Origin: Diplonema papillatum
Lineage: Eukaryota > Euglenozoa > Diplonemea > Diplonemida > Diplonemidae
Assembly (NCBI GenBank): GCA_030068145.1
Contig: JAPJBO010000031.1
Span: 186,001 to 250,000 of the forward strand
Reading direction: 5' to 3'
Length of the DNA stretch: 64,000 nucleotides
The position numbers and the translations under genes were made by a program. The notes below the pieces were generated by a model. That model was not told the DNA's origin. It made no database searches and worked only from the letters and a program-made list of their open reading frames with translations. Below, piece by piece: positions 11,708 through 20,499 of this stretch (its first letter is position 1; each line of letters begins with the position of its first letter).

Positions 11708-11968
11708 TTGTATAAGGCGTACTAGAAGCACCTGCTTTGTTGGAAATACTTGAGAAGGCTGCCAGTTGCGAAATCTCAAAGAAGGTAGATGGCGTGATAC
11801 TCATCGGCATGCCGATGACTCCTCACTATCGCAACAACATTCCAGTCTCAAAGGAGGTAATGTGCTGTGGCCGACACGAAGCACAGGTAAATCTGAGGTG
11901 TAGTGGCGGGTTGGTTCTCCCTCTAGCCTCCGTCGAAATAAGCACAAGGCAGTCCCTCGAGTACTTCT
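11708..11968 (+). mobile_element. RepA SINE-like element, copy 2 (diverged)
   Basis: It has the family start (AAGCACCTGCTTTGTTGGAA) and end (AGTCCCTCGAGTACTTC), with an insert containing ATACTCATCGGCATGCCGAT that is also seen in the copies near 23390 and 51960. Confidence 0.6.
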
Positions 11969-12261
11969 GCGCCATCTCATTGACCCTCCGGTGCACTGTA
12001 CAAGCTGTCGCCGGGAGGGGCAAAAATAAACGATTGACCGGCCAAAACAAGTATACCGGTTCACTGTGTCTCGGGTCGACTGGGCCTAGCAACGGAATCT
12101 TTCTTCAACCGTTATCCATTTCGCCCGTTTCCCACACACTCCCTCGTCTTAGCTCCAAAGGACTGCTGCGCGAGACGCCGTTCACTTTCACACCGCAACG
12201 TGGTGTTTCCTGAGTTCAGTTTCTTTGTTTTCGTTCGTTTCTGCTGCTAGGAACCAAGTCC

Positions 12262-12800
12262 GTGGCTCAAAGGACCGAACCACGGAGCAGACGGGACCAG
12301 TGCGGTGTTGAGCACATACCCATTCCAGTAGCGTACTTCGCGTAACGCGACTTGCTACCCTCAGCACGCAGGATTGCTTCCTCGCACTCTTTTTCCTTTT
12401 GGTACTTCAACCATTGGTGCTGCACACGGCAACCCCATGTCCACTGTGCTCTGCGGAGTTTACTTCGCAGATTGCCACCGTAAAAAGAAGACAAGTCTAG
12501 CGAGTCGCAGTCACAATCAGGGCGAGTGCCCTGAGTTTTTTAACTGATTGCTCAGACACGGTTGTAGGGGCCTTCTCCCCGTGACGGATTCGCCTGTGCT
12601 CTAGTAGCAAGGGTGGTCCTGGCTGTGACGAGCTACGAACAGCCGCCTGACAAACCAGACTCACACCGCTGTCCTGTCTGCAGACACTCAGGTTCCGCGA
12701 TGATGATGGTCCGCCTTATGTGTCCGTGGCTTAAAGGACCGAAACACGGCGCAGACGGGACCTGAGCACATACCCATTCCAAGCACGCTCTTGCAATCCC
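12262..12800 (+). repeat. RepE dispersed element, copy 1
   Basis: Two parts: 12262-12335 (GCAGACGGGACCAGTGCGG block) and 12408-12800, which runs from GGTGCTGCACACGGCAACC through TTTACTTCGCAGATTGCCAC to CATACCCATTCCAAGCACG. A near-identical copy is at 48650-49052 and a diverged one at 53720-54115. Confidence 0.7.
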
Positions 12801-12863
12801 CCGTTAACTACAGGCAGGACGAGAGAAAGGCAAAACATGCGCGCGTTGGACTGACGGCCCCCG

Positions 12864-13218
12864 ATGCGCAAGACAGCGCGGAACGCGCTCGACTTCCTGC
12901 CGGCCCGCCTGAAGAAGGGTGCGGCCGCCGTGCCGCCGCCGCCTTCGATCGAAGAGGGCAGCGAGGGCGCGGTGCGGTTCAAGCGGTTCCTGGCCGTGCG
13001 GGGCGCGACGAATCCGGCGTGGCTGGGGCTCAGCGCCGACGTTGAGAACAGCCGCGACTACTTCAAGGCGCTCGGGCAAGTCGCGCGGGCTGGCGGGGAG
13101 ACCATCAGCAGCAACGTCTCGAGCGTGCTCATCGAAAACCTCGAGGACCTGTCCGACCAGCAGTTCTGCGGATGCGTCGTGACACTCTCCCTCACAGCGG
13201 ACCACGGCCGGTACACAG
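12864..13218 (+). CDS. unrecognised protein, exon 1 of 2
   Basis: Exon 1 begins at an ATG after GACGGCCCCCG and encodes MRKTARNALDFLPARL and a following Pro-rich linker. It ends at ACAG|GTGTGC, leaving one base of a split codon. Joined to 13690-14225 the frame stays open for 296 residues. The protein is mostly predicted helix with Leu-rich repeats, reminiscent of FASTK/RAP-type or octotricopeptide RNA-binding proteins, but that is only an impression. The base composition is GC-rich like the Raptor exons, which supports a real gene. The 3' end of the gene has been copied in tandem downstream. Confidence 0.6.
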
Positions 13219-13689
13219 GTGTGCTGCTTTCTGATCCTTCGATGTCGGCTCTTCCTACCGTAACCTCCTCAGGATGACCTCCATCCCGAGCTCGTGGTGG
13301 CATCCACAGCAGCTCGTGGTGGCATCCACAGCAGCTCGTGGTGTAAACCTTAGATTTAAGAAGTTTCTCCGCCCGATTGCCATCATCAAACATACATGAG
13401 AGGCAGTCTTCCGCCCAACTAAGCAAATCCTTAAGATTTTCCTCCAGCATCGAACACGTGCATGTGAGGCAGGACTCTGCCCAAAGACCTCTTACACAGG
13501 ACGTGGGAACGCCGAGGAGCGGAGTGCAGCAAAAGATTCAGAATTTCCTCCGCCCGATTTCCAGCATCAAACATACATGAGAGGCAGTCTTCCGCCCAAC
13601 TACGCAAATCCTTAAGATTTTCCTCCAGCATCGAACACGTGCATGTGAGGCAGGACTCTGCCCAAAGACTAAACTATGATCTTCCACAG
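13219..13689 (+). other. intron of the 12.9-14.2 kb gene, with an internal duplication
   Basis: The intron is 471 bp, GT to AG. About 130 bp at 13359-13486 is repeated at 13541-13667 (offset 182). The duplication carries a second acceptor-like copy of the exon 2 start (CACAGGACGTGGGAACGCC near 13494), a ghost of the used site (CACAGGACGCGGGAACACC at 13685). Confidence 0.6.
13226..13258 (+). other. 28S rRNA-like fragment inside the intron
   Basis: The run TGATCCTTCGATGTCGGCTC and the next few bases match the strongly conserved LSU rRNA segment just before the sarcin-ricin domain. Only about 33 bases match. It lies seven bases after the 5' splice site and cannot act as an rRNA gene. Confidence 0.6.
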
Positions 13690-14225
13690 GACGCGGGAAC
13701 ACCGAGCGGAGTGCAGTCGACGTGCTGCTGGCGAGCCGTGAGCGGCTGCTGCGGCAGAGCCTGCGCGTCATCGCAGCCGGGGCGGAGATCTTTTTGACGG
13801 CGGGCGTCCACGCGACAGACTCGGTGCACGAGATCGTCGACGAAGTGATCGACCGGATATCCGAAAACCGCGTCCGTGACTACAGCAGCCTGGTCCGGAT
13901 CCTTTCGCTGCTGGCCAAGTTCGACTTCGAGAGCGCGACCCTGTTCAGCGTATGCCAGTGCGAGCTGGCGATGAACATCGACAAGGTCGGCGCCGGATCC
14001 TTGCCCAATCTCATCACCGCATTCGCCAACGCCGCGGTACCCGCTGAGGACATCCAGGCTGCGATCGCGCGGCGGGCGCCGGACATCGATCCGGAGATCA
14101 ACCGCAGGATCGACAAGGCGCTGGCCATCGCCCAGCGGCACAAGGTCATCCCCATGATCAACAGAGGCGCGCAGCAGGAGTGGCTCAACATCCCCGGGTT
14201 CGCCCAGAAAAAGAGGAAGAGGTGA
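13690..14225 (+). CDS. unrecognised protein, exon 2 of 2
   Basis: The exon starts after TTCCACAG, takes up the split codon and stays open to TGA. It encodes helix-rich sequence (VDVLLASRERLLRQSLRV, SSLVRILSLLAKFDF, and RRIDKALAIAQRHK) and ends in a basic tail, FAQKKRKR. Helical pairs with repeated Leu and Ala suggest an RNA- or protein-binding solenoid. The tail resembles a nuclear localisation signal. No family is assigned with confidence. Confidence 0.6.
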
Positions 14226-14757
14226 TCGGCTGCCCCCAGCGGCTGCAGAACCTTCAGGGTTCGGGTTGCGTGCGCTAGCCCGAAGATCTTCCATCTACTC
14301 GCCCAGCGGCACAAGGTCACCCCCGTGATCAACAGAGGCGCGCAACAGGAGTGGCTCAACATCCCCGGGTTCGCCCAGAAAAAGAGGAAGAGGTGATCGG
14401 CTGCCCCCAGTGGCTGCAGAACCTTCAGGGTTCGGTTGCGTGCGATAGCCTGGAGATCTTCCATCTACTAGCCCAGCGGCACGCCTGTCCAGCGTCTGTC
14501 AGTGCGAGCTGGCGATGACCATCGACAAGGTCGGCGCCGGATCCTTGCCCAGCCTTATCACCGCATTCGCCGCCGCGGTACCGGCTGAGGACATCCAGGC
14601 TGCGATCGCGCGGCGGGCGCCGGGCGTCGGTCCGGAGATCAACCGCAGAATCGACAAGACGCTAGCCATCGCCCAGCGGCACAAGGCCATCCCCATGATC
14701 GTTGAGGAGTGGCTCACCATCCCCGGGTTTGCCCAGAAAAGGAGGAAGAGGTGGTCG
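14226..14757 (+). pseudogene. partial duplicates of exon 2
   Basis: 14280-14395 repeats the last 110 or so bases of the gene, including FAQKKRKR and its stop. 14484-14757 repeats a longer piece, from the CQCELAM region to the tail, with missense changes and loss of a few codons (NRGAQQ replaced by a shorter VE). No promoter or first exon accompanies them, so they are gene fragments. Confidence 0.65.
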
Positions 14758-14759
14758 GC

Positions 14760-15712
14760 TGCCGCCAGCGGCTGCAGAAACTTCAGGGATCGTTTGCGTG
14801 CGCTAGCCCAGCGGTCACCCCCGTGATCAGCAGAGGCGCGCAGCAGGAATGGCTCAACATCTTCGAGTTTGCCCAGAAAAAGAGGAAGTAGCTAGCTGCC
14901 CTACCGGCTGAGAACCTTCAGAGATCGATTGCACGCACTAACCCGGAAGTTTTCCATCTCCTTGCCATCGCCCAGCGTCCATCAGGTCATGCGCAGCCGG
15001 AATGGCTCAACATCTTCGAGTTTGCCCAGAAAAAGAGGAAGTAGCTAGCTGCCCTACCGGCTGAGAACCTTCAGAGATCGATCGCACGCACTAGCCCGGA
15101 AGTTTTCCATCTCCTTGCCATCGCCCAGCGTCCATCAGGACATGCGCAGCAGGAATGGCTCAACATCTTCGAGTTTGCCCAGAAAAAGAGGGTAGCTAGC
15201 TGCCCTACCGGCTGAGAACCTTCAGAGATCGATCGCACGCACTAGCCCGGAAGTTTTCCATCTCCTTGCTATCGCCCAGCGTCCATCAGGTCATGCGCAG
15301 CAGGAATGGCTCAACATCTTCGAGTTTGCCCAGAAAAAGAGGAAGTAGCTAGCTGCCCTACCGGCTGAGAACCTTCAGAGATCGATTGCACGCACTAACC
15401 CGGAAGTTTTCCATCTCCTTGCCATCGCCCAGCGTCCATCAGGACATGCGCAGCAGGAATGGCTCAACATCTTCGAGTTTGCCCAGAAAAAGAGGAAGTA
15501 GCTAGCTGCCCTACCGGCTGAGAACCTTCAGAGATCGATCGCACGCACTAGCCCGGCAGTTTTCCATCTCCTTGCCATCGCCCAGCGTCCATCAGGTCAT
15601 GCGCAGCAGGAATGGCTCAACATGGGTTTGCCCATTGCGAGGATTAGCCCCGGCCGAGAACCTTCGGGGACCGATTTCATGCACTAACCCGGATATTCTT
15701 CCATCTAATATG
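14760..15712 (+). repeat. 153-bp tandem array derived from the gene 3' end
   Basis: AATGGCTCAACATCTTCGAG recurs at 14848, 15001, 15154, 15305 and 15458, and a variant at 15611, giving a period of 153 bp (one unit 151). Each unit encodes the terminal QEWLNIFEFAQKKRK and a stop, followed by a short 3' flank. The array thus amplifies the end of the 12.9-14.2 kb gene. The unit length is a multiple of three, but every unit has its own stop. Confidence 0.8.
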
Positions 15713-15799
15713 GAATTGACAAGGCGTTCGATCAGGCGCGTGGCGGCCGTGCGTCCCGCCAAAGAAAAGGCTGAGTTCAGCAGGCTGTCGTGAACGTTC

Positions 15800-16104
15800 T
15801 CTTTGCGGGTTGACGACGACCATTCATCCTAGCGTCTGGACGCCGTTCACGGGTACGTTCTCAACGACCACGACTCACTTCACCAGTTTCCGCTACCTTG
15901 GATACAATGCTGTTCCTATCATACACACCAAGCATCAGACCGTGCCAGAACTGCATCATGCCGATGCTGCTACAGGTGAACATGTCTCCGTATAGACCCG
16001 GTTGGAGACACGGGATCTGGATGTGAATTTGGAAGTTGCCGTTCGCCGAAGCTATTCGTGGCCCGATAAATCCGATGTACCCTGAGTAACTCACGCATTC
16101 CTCT
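15800..16104 (-). other. sequence adjoining the antisense 28S fragment
   Basis: On the minus strand this continues 3' of the recognised LSU core. It may be the species' own LSU 3' end or unrelated flank; I cannot align it from memory. Confidence 0.3.
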
Positions 16105-16282
16105 AGACTGGGTTCTGGCTTAGAGGCGTTCAGCCATAATCCATCCAGTGGTAGCATCACGGCACTGTCCGATCGAACAACCGTAGATACCAGGGACTAG
16201 AAACGGGAGTTCCTCTCGTACTACCCCGTATTGCTGTCGGAATGCGCTGGCCCGATGGGCTCTCTCTCCATCAGTAGGGTAA

Positions 16283-16320
<38 letters not shown>
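16105..16320 (-). rRNA. 28S rRNA 3' domain fragment (antisense)
   Basis: On the minus strand the order is GTGAGCTGGGTTTAGACCGT, GTGAGACAGG, TTTTACCCTACTGATG, the sarcin-ricin loop AGTACGAGAGGAAC, then TGGCTGAACGCCTCTAAG. This is the known order of LSU rRNA domain VI. The spacing is near normal and the loop is intact. Upstream of GTGAGCTGGG the match stops abruptly, so this is a fragment of about 215 bp, not a whole gene. Eukaryotic rather than plastid or mitochondrial, judged by GAACGCCTCTAAG. Confidence 0.85.
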
Positions 16321-16321
<1 letters not shown>

Positions 16322-16474
16322 CGAGCCAGCCGCAGAGCCATCACCCCGTTCACGTCCACCGCGCTTTTACTCAGCGCCGCAACCTTGTCTATCCCTGTAC
16401 CTTGACTATCAGCCTGTAAACACTGCAGATGCTGACAAGTGCCTTCCTGTTCTGGGCGATTCCCGGAGATTTTT

Positions 16475-16770
16475 ACATAAGCGCCAGCTTGAAAGGAAAT
16501 GCTCGACGATGCTGCCCGACAAAGAACAGAAGGGATCCCAAGTGCTGTAACTACCGAACCACGTGTTGAACGGACGTGAGGTCATGCGGGTCTACCCCTA
16601 CACGACAAATCACACAAACACACCAGGTCAAAAGTCCTGAGTGAGAAAACAACACACGGTGGTGTAAGCGAAGAACAAATCAGATTGTGTTTGTATTGTA
16701 TTTGCCCCTTACCTCTATATTTCCCCCCTTCCATTCGGAGTCGAAGCAGCTACGTCGAGTATTTTCGATC
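16475..16770 (+). mobile_element. RepB SINE-like element, copy 1
   Basis: RepB is about 300 bp: CATAAGCGCCAGCTTGAAAGG, CGACGATGCTGCCCGACAAA, GAACCACGTGTTGAACGGAC, CACACGGTGGTGTAAGCGAA, ending in CTACGTCGAGTATTTT. Its first 40 bases and its last 11 resemble RepA, so the two families share ends and differ inside. No coding capacity. Confidence 0.65.
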
Positions 16771-16977
16771 TAGTGGACAAGGCATTCGCCATCGCCCAGC
16801 GGCATCATGATCATGCCACAAAGGAAGTACGCTACGGAAATGACATTTGTAGTGGTTTCACAAGGTCCGTTCATGATATGCCTCCTCCGCCAGCTCCGAT
16901 TGGGCTGAGCGCGCACCGACCTGGAATCTATCCCATCCATCAAATTGCGAAGGCGGCAGCCGATCACGCGTCTTTTC

Positions 16978-17185
16978 CCTTTACATAAATGCCAGCTTGG
17001 AAGGAGCTGCTCGACAAAGCTGCCAGACAAAGAACCGAAGGGATCCCACGTGCTGTAACCACCGAACCACGTGTTGAACGGACGTGAGGTGCGGGTCTAC
17101 CCCTACACGACAAATCACACAACACGTCAAAAGTCCTGAGTGAGAAAACAACCCACGGTGGTGTATGCGAAGAACAAACCCTTTC
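16978..17185 (+). mobile_element. RepB SINE-like element, copy 2 (3' shortened)
   Basis: It begins with ACATAAATGCCAGCTTGGAA and follows RepB to CACGGTGGTGTATGCGAAG. The T-rich 3' part is missing. Confidence 0.6.
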
Positions 17186-17203
17186 CGTTGCCTTGGATTG
17201 CAG

Positions 17204-17446
17204 GTGTAAGACTCCGGCCCCCCTCCTGAAGGAGGGTCAACCGGAAGCCCCGGTAGACGGTAGCAAGGAATGTGCGAAGAAGCGCCTACCGGCGGAGACC
17301 TGTTGTCGGTACAAACGGCCCCATCGCGAAGGAGATGGCTTGAGGCCGCGGATGCAATACTGCTCAGCCCACGGACTAGAGCGCTGCGGCGATTCTGCAG
17401 CTGACAACGAAGGGATCGCGAAGTGCTGCACGGAGCACCACCCCCA
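17204..17446 (+). CDS. orphan Cys/His-rich exon candidate
   Basis: After an acceptor-like GATTGCAG, an open frame encodes TCCRYKRPHREGDGL, MQYCSAHGLERCG and AKCCTEHHPQ, then meets a donor-like CCCCAG|GTGAAC. Eight Cys and several His spaced like this suggest zinc binding. The minus strand near 50900-51030 encodes a related-looking pattern (WCCETHPKEGDGL then CTEHG). No partner exons were found, so this may be a gene fragment or an exon of a longer gene. Confidence 0.35.
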
Positions 17447-17720
17447 GGTGAACACGGACAACCCAAGGTTAGCATCTGCGGTTACCTGAAACGAATGAAG
17501 GAAGCATGGACGCCTCTCGCACAGGAAGGCACCACGTAAAAACGGGTCCACAAAGCACACACACACACACACGCACTTTGCCTCAAGCACCACACCGGCC
17601 CGCATGATACTGCAGGCCCTCCCATCAGCTGCCTGGGGCATCAGCAGCAACTTAGAAGAAACCACGCGTGGGCGCACTCTTGTTAAGAGGGGGGGCCACC
17701 TTCAAATAGGTTCGCAACAC
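17447..17720. other. short non-coding stretch with a (CA)n tract
   Basis: An (AC)n microsatellite of about 18 bp lies near 17557. No gene is recognised. Confidence 0.5.
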
Positions 17721-17721
17721 A

Positions 17722-18073
17722 CGCACTTTGCAAAGTAGTCTATTTATGATAACCGGCTACATATAAACGGTGTCACGGGATAAGCCGGCAGCCGCTGCTT
17801 AACGGCATGCAGATCCGTGTGGTCCGTGTTCTTAAAAGTTCCCAGTGCTTAGCGGCTTTAACACGTGGGCGGCCCTGAGATTACCCCCTCAGGTGACACC
17901 ACTTTAGCTTCAGCCATACTCCAACGCACTTTGCAAAGTAGTCTATTCATGACAACCAACTACATATAAAAGGTGTCACGGGATAAGCCGGCAGCCGCTG
18001 CTTAACGGCATGCAGATCCGTGTGGTCCGTGTTCTTAAAAGTTCCCAGTGCTTAACGGCTTTAACACGTGGGA
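17722..18073 (+). promoter_or_regulatory. duplicated upstream region with TATA-like boxes
   Basis: About 148 bp at 17722-17869 is repeated at 17924-18073, from CGCACTTTGCAAAGTAGTCT to TTTAACACGTGGG. Each copy holds TACATATAAA (17758 and 17961). The second lies about 205 bp before the start codon of the small membrane protein at 18168. A promoter role is inferred from position and the TATA-like box; no start site is proven. Confidence 0.45.
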
Positions 18074-18167
18074 CTTTGCACGCACTGCGGAGCCTTTCCT
18101 GAGGCGCTTTAGAAACCGTTATTCGTTCCCAGGTCCTGTGCGGGGGCAAAAGCACCCTTGAGGAACA

Positions 18168-18440
18168 ATGCTTCGACAGACGACCACGGCGCGCATGGTC
18201 GGGAAGGCGAGGGCGCAGACGGGAAGCGGTGCCAACCCTTGGTCGACCCCGTTCGTGCCGCAGTTCGGGTTCATGTTCACGGTGATGGCCATGCTGTACG
18301 GGACTTCCTTCTATACGATGCACTGGCGGCGGGCCAACAAGTACAAGGAAAACGAGTACGTGCCGCCAGACCCGGCAGCCTACAACGACGAGTCATACCG
18401 CACCGGAAACTCCATCCTCAGCCACTCACGGCCCAAGTGA
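18168..18440 (+). CDS. small single-pass membrane protein, hypothetical
   Basis: This is a 90-residue intronless frame. The N-terminus MLRQTTTARMVGKARAQ is basic with no acidic residue, as in a mitochondrial targeting or tail segment. One hydrophobic stretch follows, FGFMFTVMAMLYGTSFYT, and then a charged C-terminus with KYKENEYVPPDPAAYN. The shape (short basic lead, one helix, polar tail) is typical of small subunits of mitochondrial inner-membrane complexes, but I do not recognise the family. The codon use is GC-rich like the Raptor exons. The duplicated TATA-like region upstream supports a real gene. Confidence 0.6.
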   Translation: MLRQTTTARMVGKARAQTGSGANPWSTPFVPQFGFMFTVMAMLYGTSFYTMHWRRANKYKENEYVPPDPAAYNDESYRTGNSILSHSRPK

Positions 18441-18732
18441 CACCCGCCCGGGAACCTCCGAAAGCCCGTCGAACAAAGCCGAAATATTGCGGCTTCGAAC
18501 GTGGGTTGCTCGTGTGCCCAGAAGCTTGCTCGGACGTGCAGGATTGCCGAAAGGGGATGCGTGCACATTCCGCAACCCGGATGCAGAGATCTGAAGGGCT
18601 CCGCCGTTCTGCGCGCCCAAGCGAACGGCGAGATCGATGGGGCACATTATAATATTATGATATATTGGGCGCCTCTTGCATCAGTGGAACGCTCGCTCTT
18701 GCCGGGCGCGAGCACGTTATTTTACCGCCGTA

Positions 18733-19345
18733 GGTTCGATTCTGCCGTGGTTGAGCCGGCCTATCCTTGCGGTTTCCCTGAAACCGCATCGTACCGCCTG
18801 CTGACTATCACGTTACAAGAGGTTCGCTTCTGCCGTGGTTGTGCCGGTCTATCCTTGAATACTCCCTGAACCCGCATCATATTGCCCGCTGAGTATCACG
18901 TTACAAGAGGTTCGCTTCTGCCGTGGTTGTGCCGGTCTATCCTTGAATATTCCCTGAACCCGCATCATATTGCCCGCTGAGTATCACGTTACAAGAGGTT
19001 CGCTTCTGCCGTGGTTGTGCCGGTCTATCCTTGAATATTCCCTGAACCCGCATCATATTGCCCGCTGAGTATCACGTTACAAGAGGTTCGCTTCTGCCGT
19101 GGTTGTGCCGGTCTATCCTTGAATACTCCCTGAACCCGCATCATATTGCCTGCTGACTATCACGTTACAAGAGGTTCGCTTCTGCCGTGGTTGTGCCGGT
19201 CTATCCTTGAATATTCCCTGAACCCGCATCATATTGCCCGCTGAGTATCACGTTACAAGAGGTTCGCTTCTGCCGTGGTTGTGCCGGTCTATCCTTGAAT
19301 ATTCCCTGAACCCGCATCGTATTGCCCGCTGACTATCACGTTACA
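18733..19345 (+). repeat. 88-bp tandem repeat
   Basis: GAGGTTCGCTTCTGCCGTGG recurs with a period of 88 bp (18821, 18909, 18997, 19085, 19173 and 19261), preceded by a diverged unit at 18733. It begins about 290 bp after the stop of the 18.2-18.4 kb gene. The GGTTCGATTC at 18733 looks like a Pol III B box, but no tRNA fold is found. Confidence 0.85.
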
Positions 19346-19671
19346 TCCTGATGTCTATAGCAGGTCCATCCCTATCCTGGAGCTGCATATAATTGCCTTT
19401 CTTTAGTCACTTGAGTCACCTGAGAGGCTCATGCAGGCTATCGGTGCCCAGGTTCCTTGCGCGAACGCAACAGCTGCTTGGGGGGTGTCAGCAACAAGGC
19501 TGAGGCACGTCCCCCTCAGGTGTATTAAAGTCAACTGGTTGTTGCCCAGCTCGCGTTCTTCCGCCGCGCGAAGACGAGGGGCAGCACTGATTGTTCTCGC
19601 CGTCGGCGTCAACGTGGTAGGTTCGACGATGCCGATTCTTTCACGACTGCGAAGTTCTGCCCCAATTCTGG

Positions 19672-20315
19672 TACACGGTGAACTCCAGCAACTTTTGCTC
19701 GAGCTAAAGTCCGGCCTCAAGTGCGGGTGTGACCACACCCGGAAATAGGGTGTGAAATAGGGTGTGAAATAGGGTGTGCACACTCTATTGCACGGTGAAC
19801 TCCAGCAACTTTTGCTCGAGCTAAAGTCCGGCCTCAAGTGCGGGTGTGACCACACCCGGAAATAGGGTGTGCACACTCTATTGCACGGTGAACTCCAGCA
19901 ACTTTTGCTCGAGCTAAAGTCCGGCCTCAAGTGCGGGTGCGACCACACCCGGAAGTAGGGTGTGCGCACTCTACTGCACGGTGAACTCCAGCAACTTTTG
20001 CTCGAGTGAAACCCGATTCTCCAAAAGCGGGTGTGCCACACCCGCAAATAGGGTGTGAAATAGGGTTGAGGCCGGACTTTAGCTCGAGCAAAAGTTGCTG
20101 GAGTTCACCGTGCAATAGAGTGCGCACACCCTACTTCCGGGTGTGGTCGCACCCGCACTTGAGGCCGGACTTTAGCTCGAGCAAAAGTTGCTGGAGTTCA
20201 CCGTGCAATAGAGTGTGCACACCCTATTTCCGGGTGTGGTCACACCCGCACTTGAGGCCGGACTTTAGCTCGAGCAAAAGTAGCTCGAGCAAAAGTTGCT
20301 GGAGTTCACCGTGTG
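19672..20315. repeat. palindromic satellite, units in both orientations
   Basis: A unit of about 90 bp (GAACTCCAGCAACTTTTGCT, CGAGCTAAAGTCCGGCCTCA, GGGTGTGACCACACCCGGAA, ATAGGGTGTG) repeats head to tail at 19672-20010. It then continues in the opposite orientation at 20060-20310, making a large inverted repeat with its centre near 20035. The same flanking motif borders the 12-bp satellite at 54.5-55.2 kb. Confidence 0.8.
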
Positions 20316-20496
20316 CGAAGAGAGCATGGTGCCTGAGGACAGGGTGAGCTGCACGGTCGAACTGTTGGGGAAGCGTACACGCCCCTGGCAGGGCTATGCC
20401 GGGCTCCCGCTACCACCACTGCAAACGAATTCTCTGCCGGGGGTAAGCAACCTCAAAGACAACGTGCTGCACTTCTCCATGCGGTACATACCGTAG
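20316..20496 (+). pseudogene. possible exon remnant
   Basis: A frame leaves the satellite and encodes VPEDRVSCTVELLGKRT and NLKDNVLHFSMRYIP before a stop. The sequence looks protein-like rather than random, but I do not recognise it and see no clear splice sites. Confidence 0.25.
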
Positions 20497-20499
20497 TTG

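Noticed and set aside
16120-16359. Minus-strand ORF of 79 codons
   Set aside because: It is a translation of the antisense 28S fragment.
18733-19345. Tandem tRNA genes suggested by GGTTCGATTC-type B boxes every 88 bp
   Set aside because: No cloverleaf or A box could be found in the unit.
19403-20047. Minus-strand ORF of 214 codons with repeated SSSKSCWSSPC peptides
   Set aside because: It is a translation of the 90-bp satellite units, not a gene.
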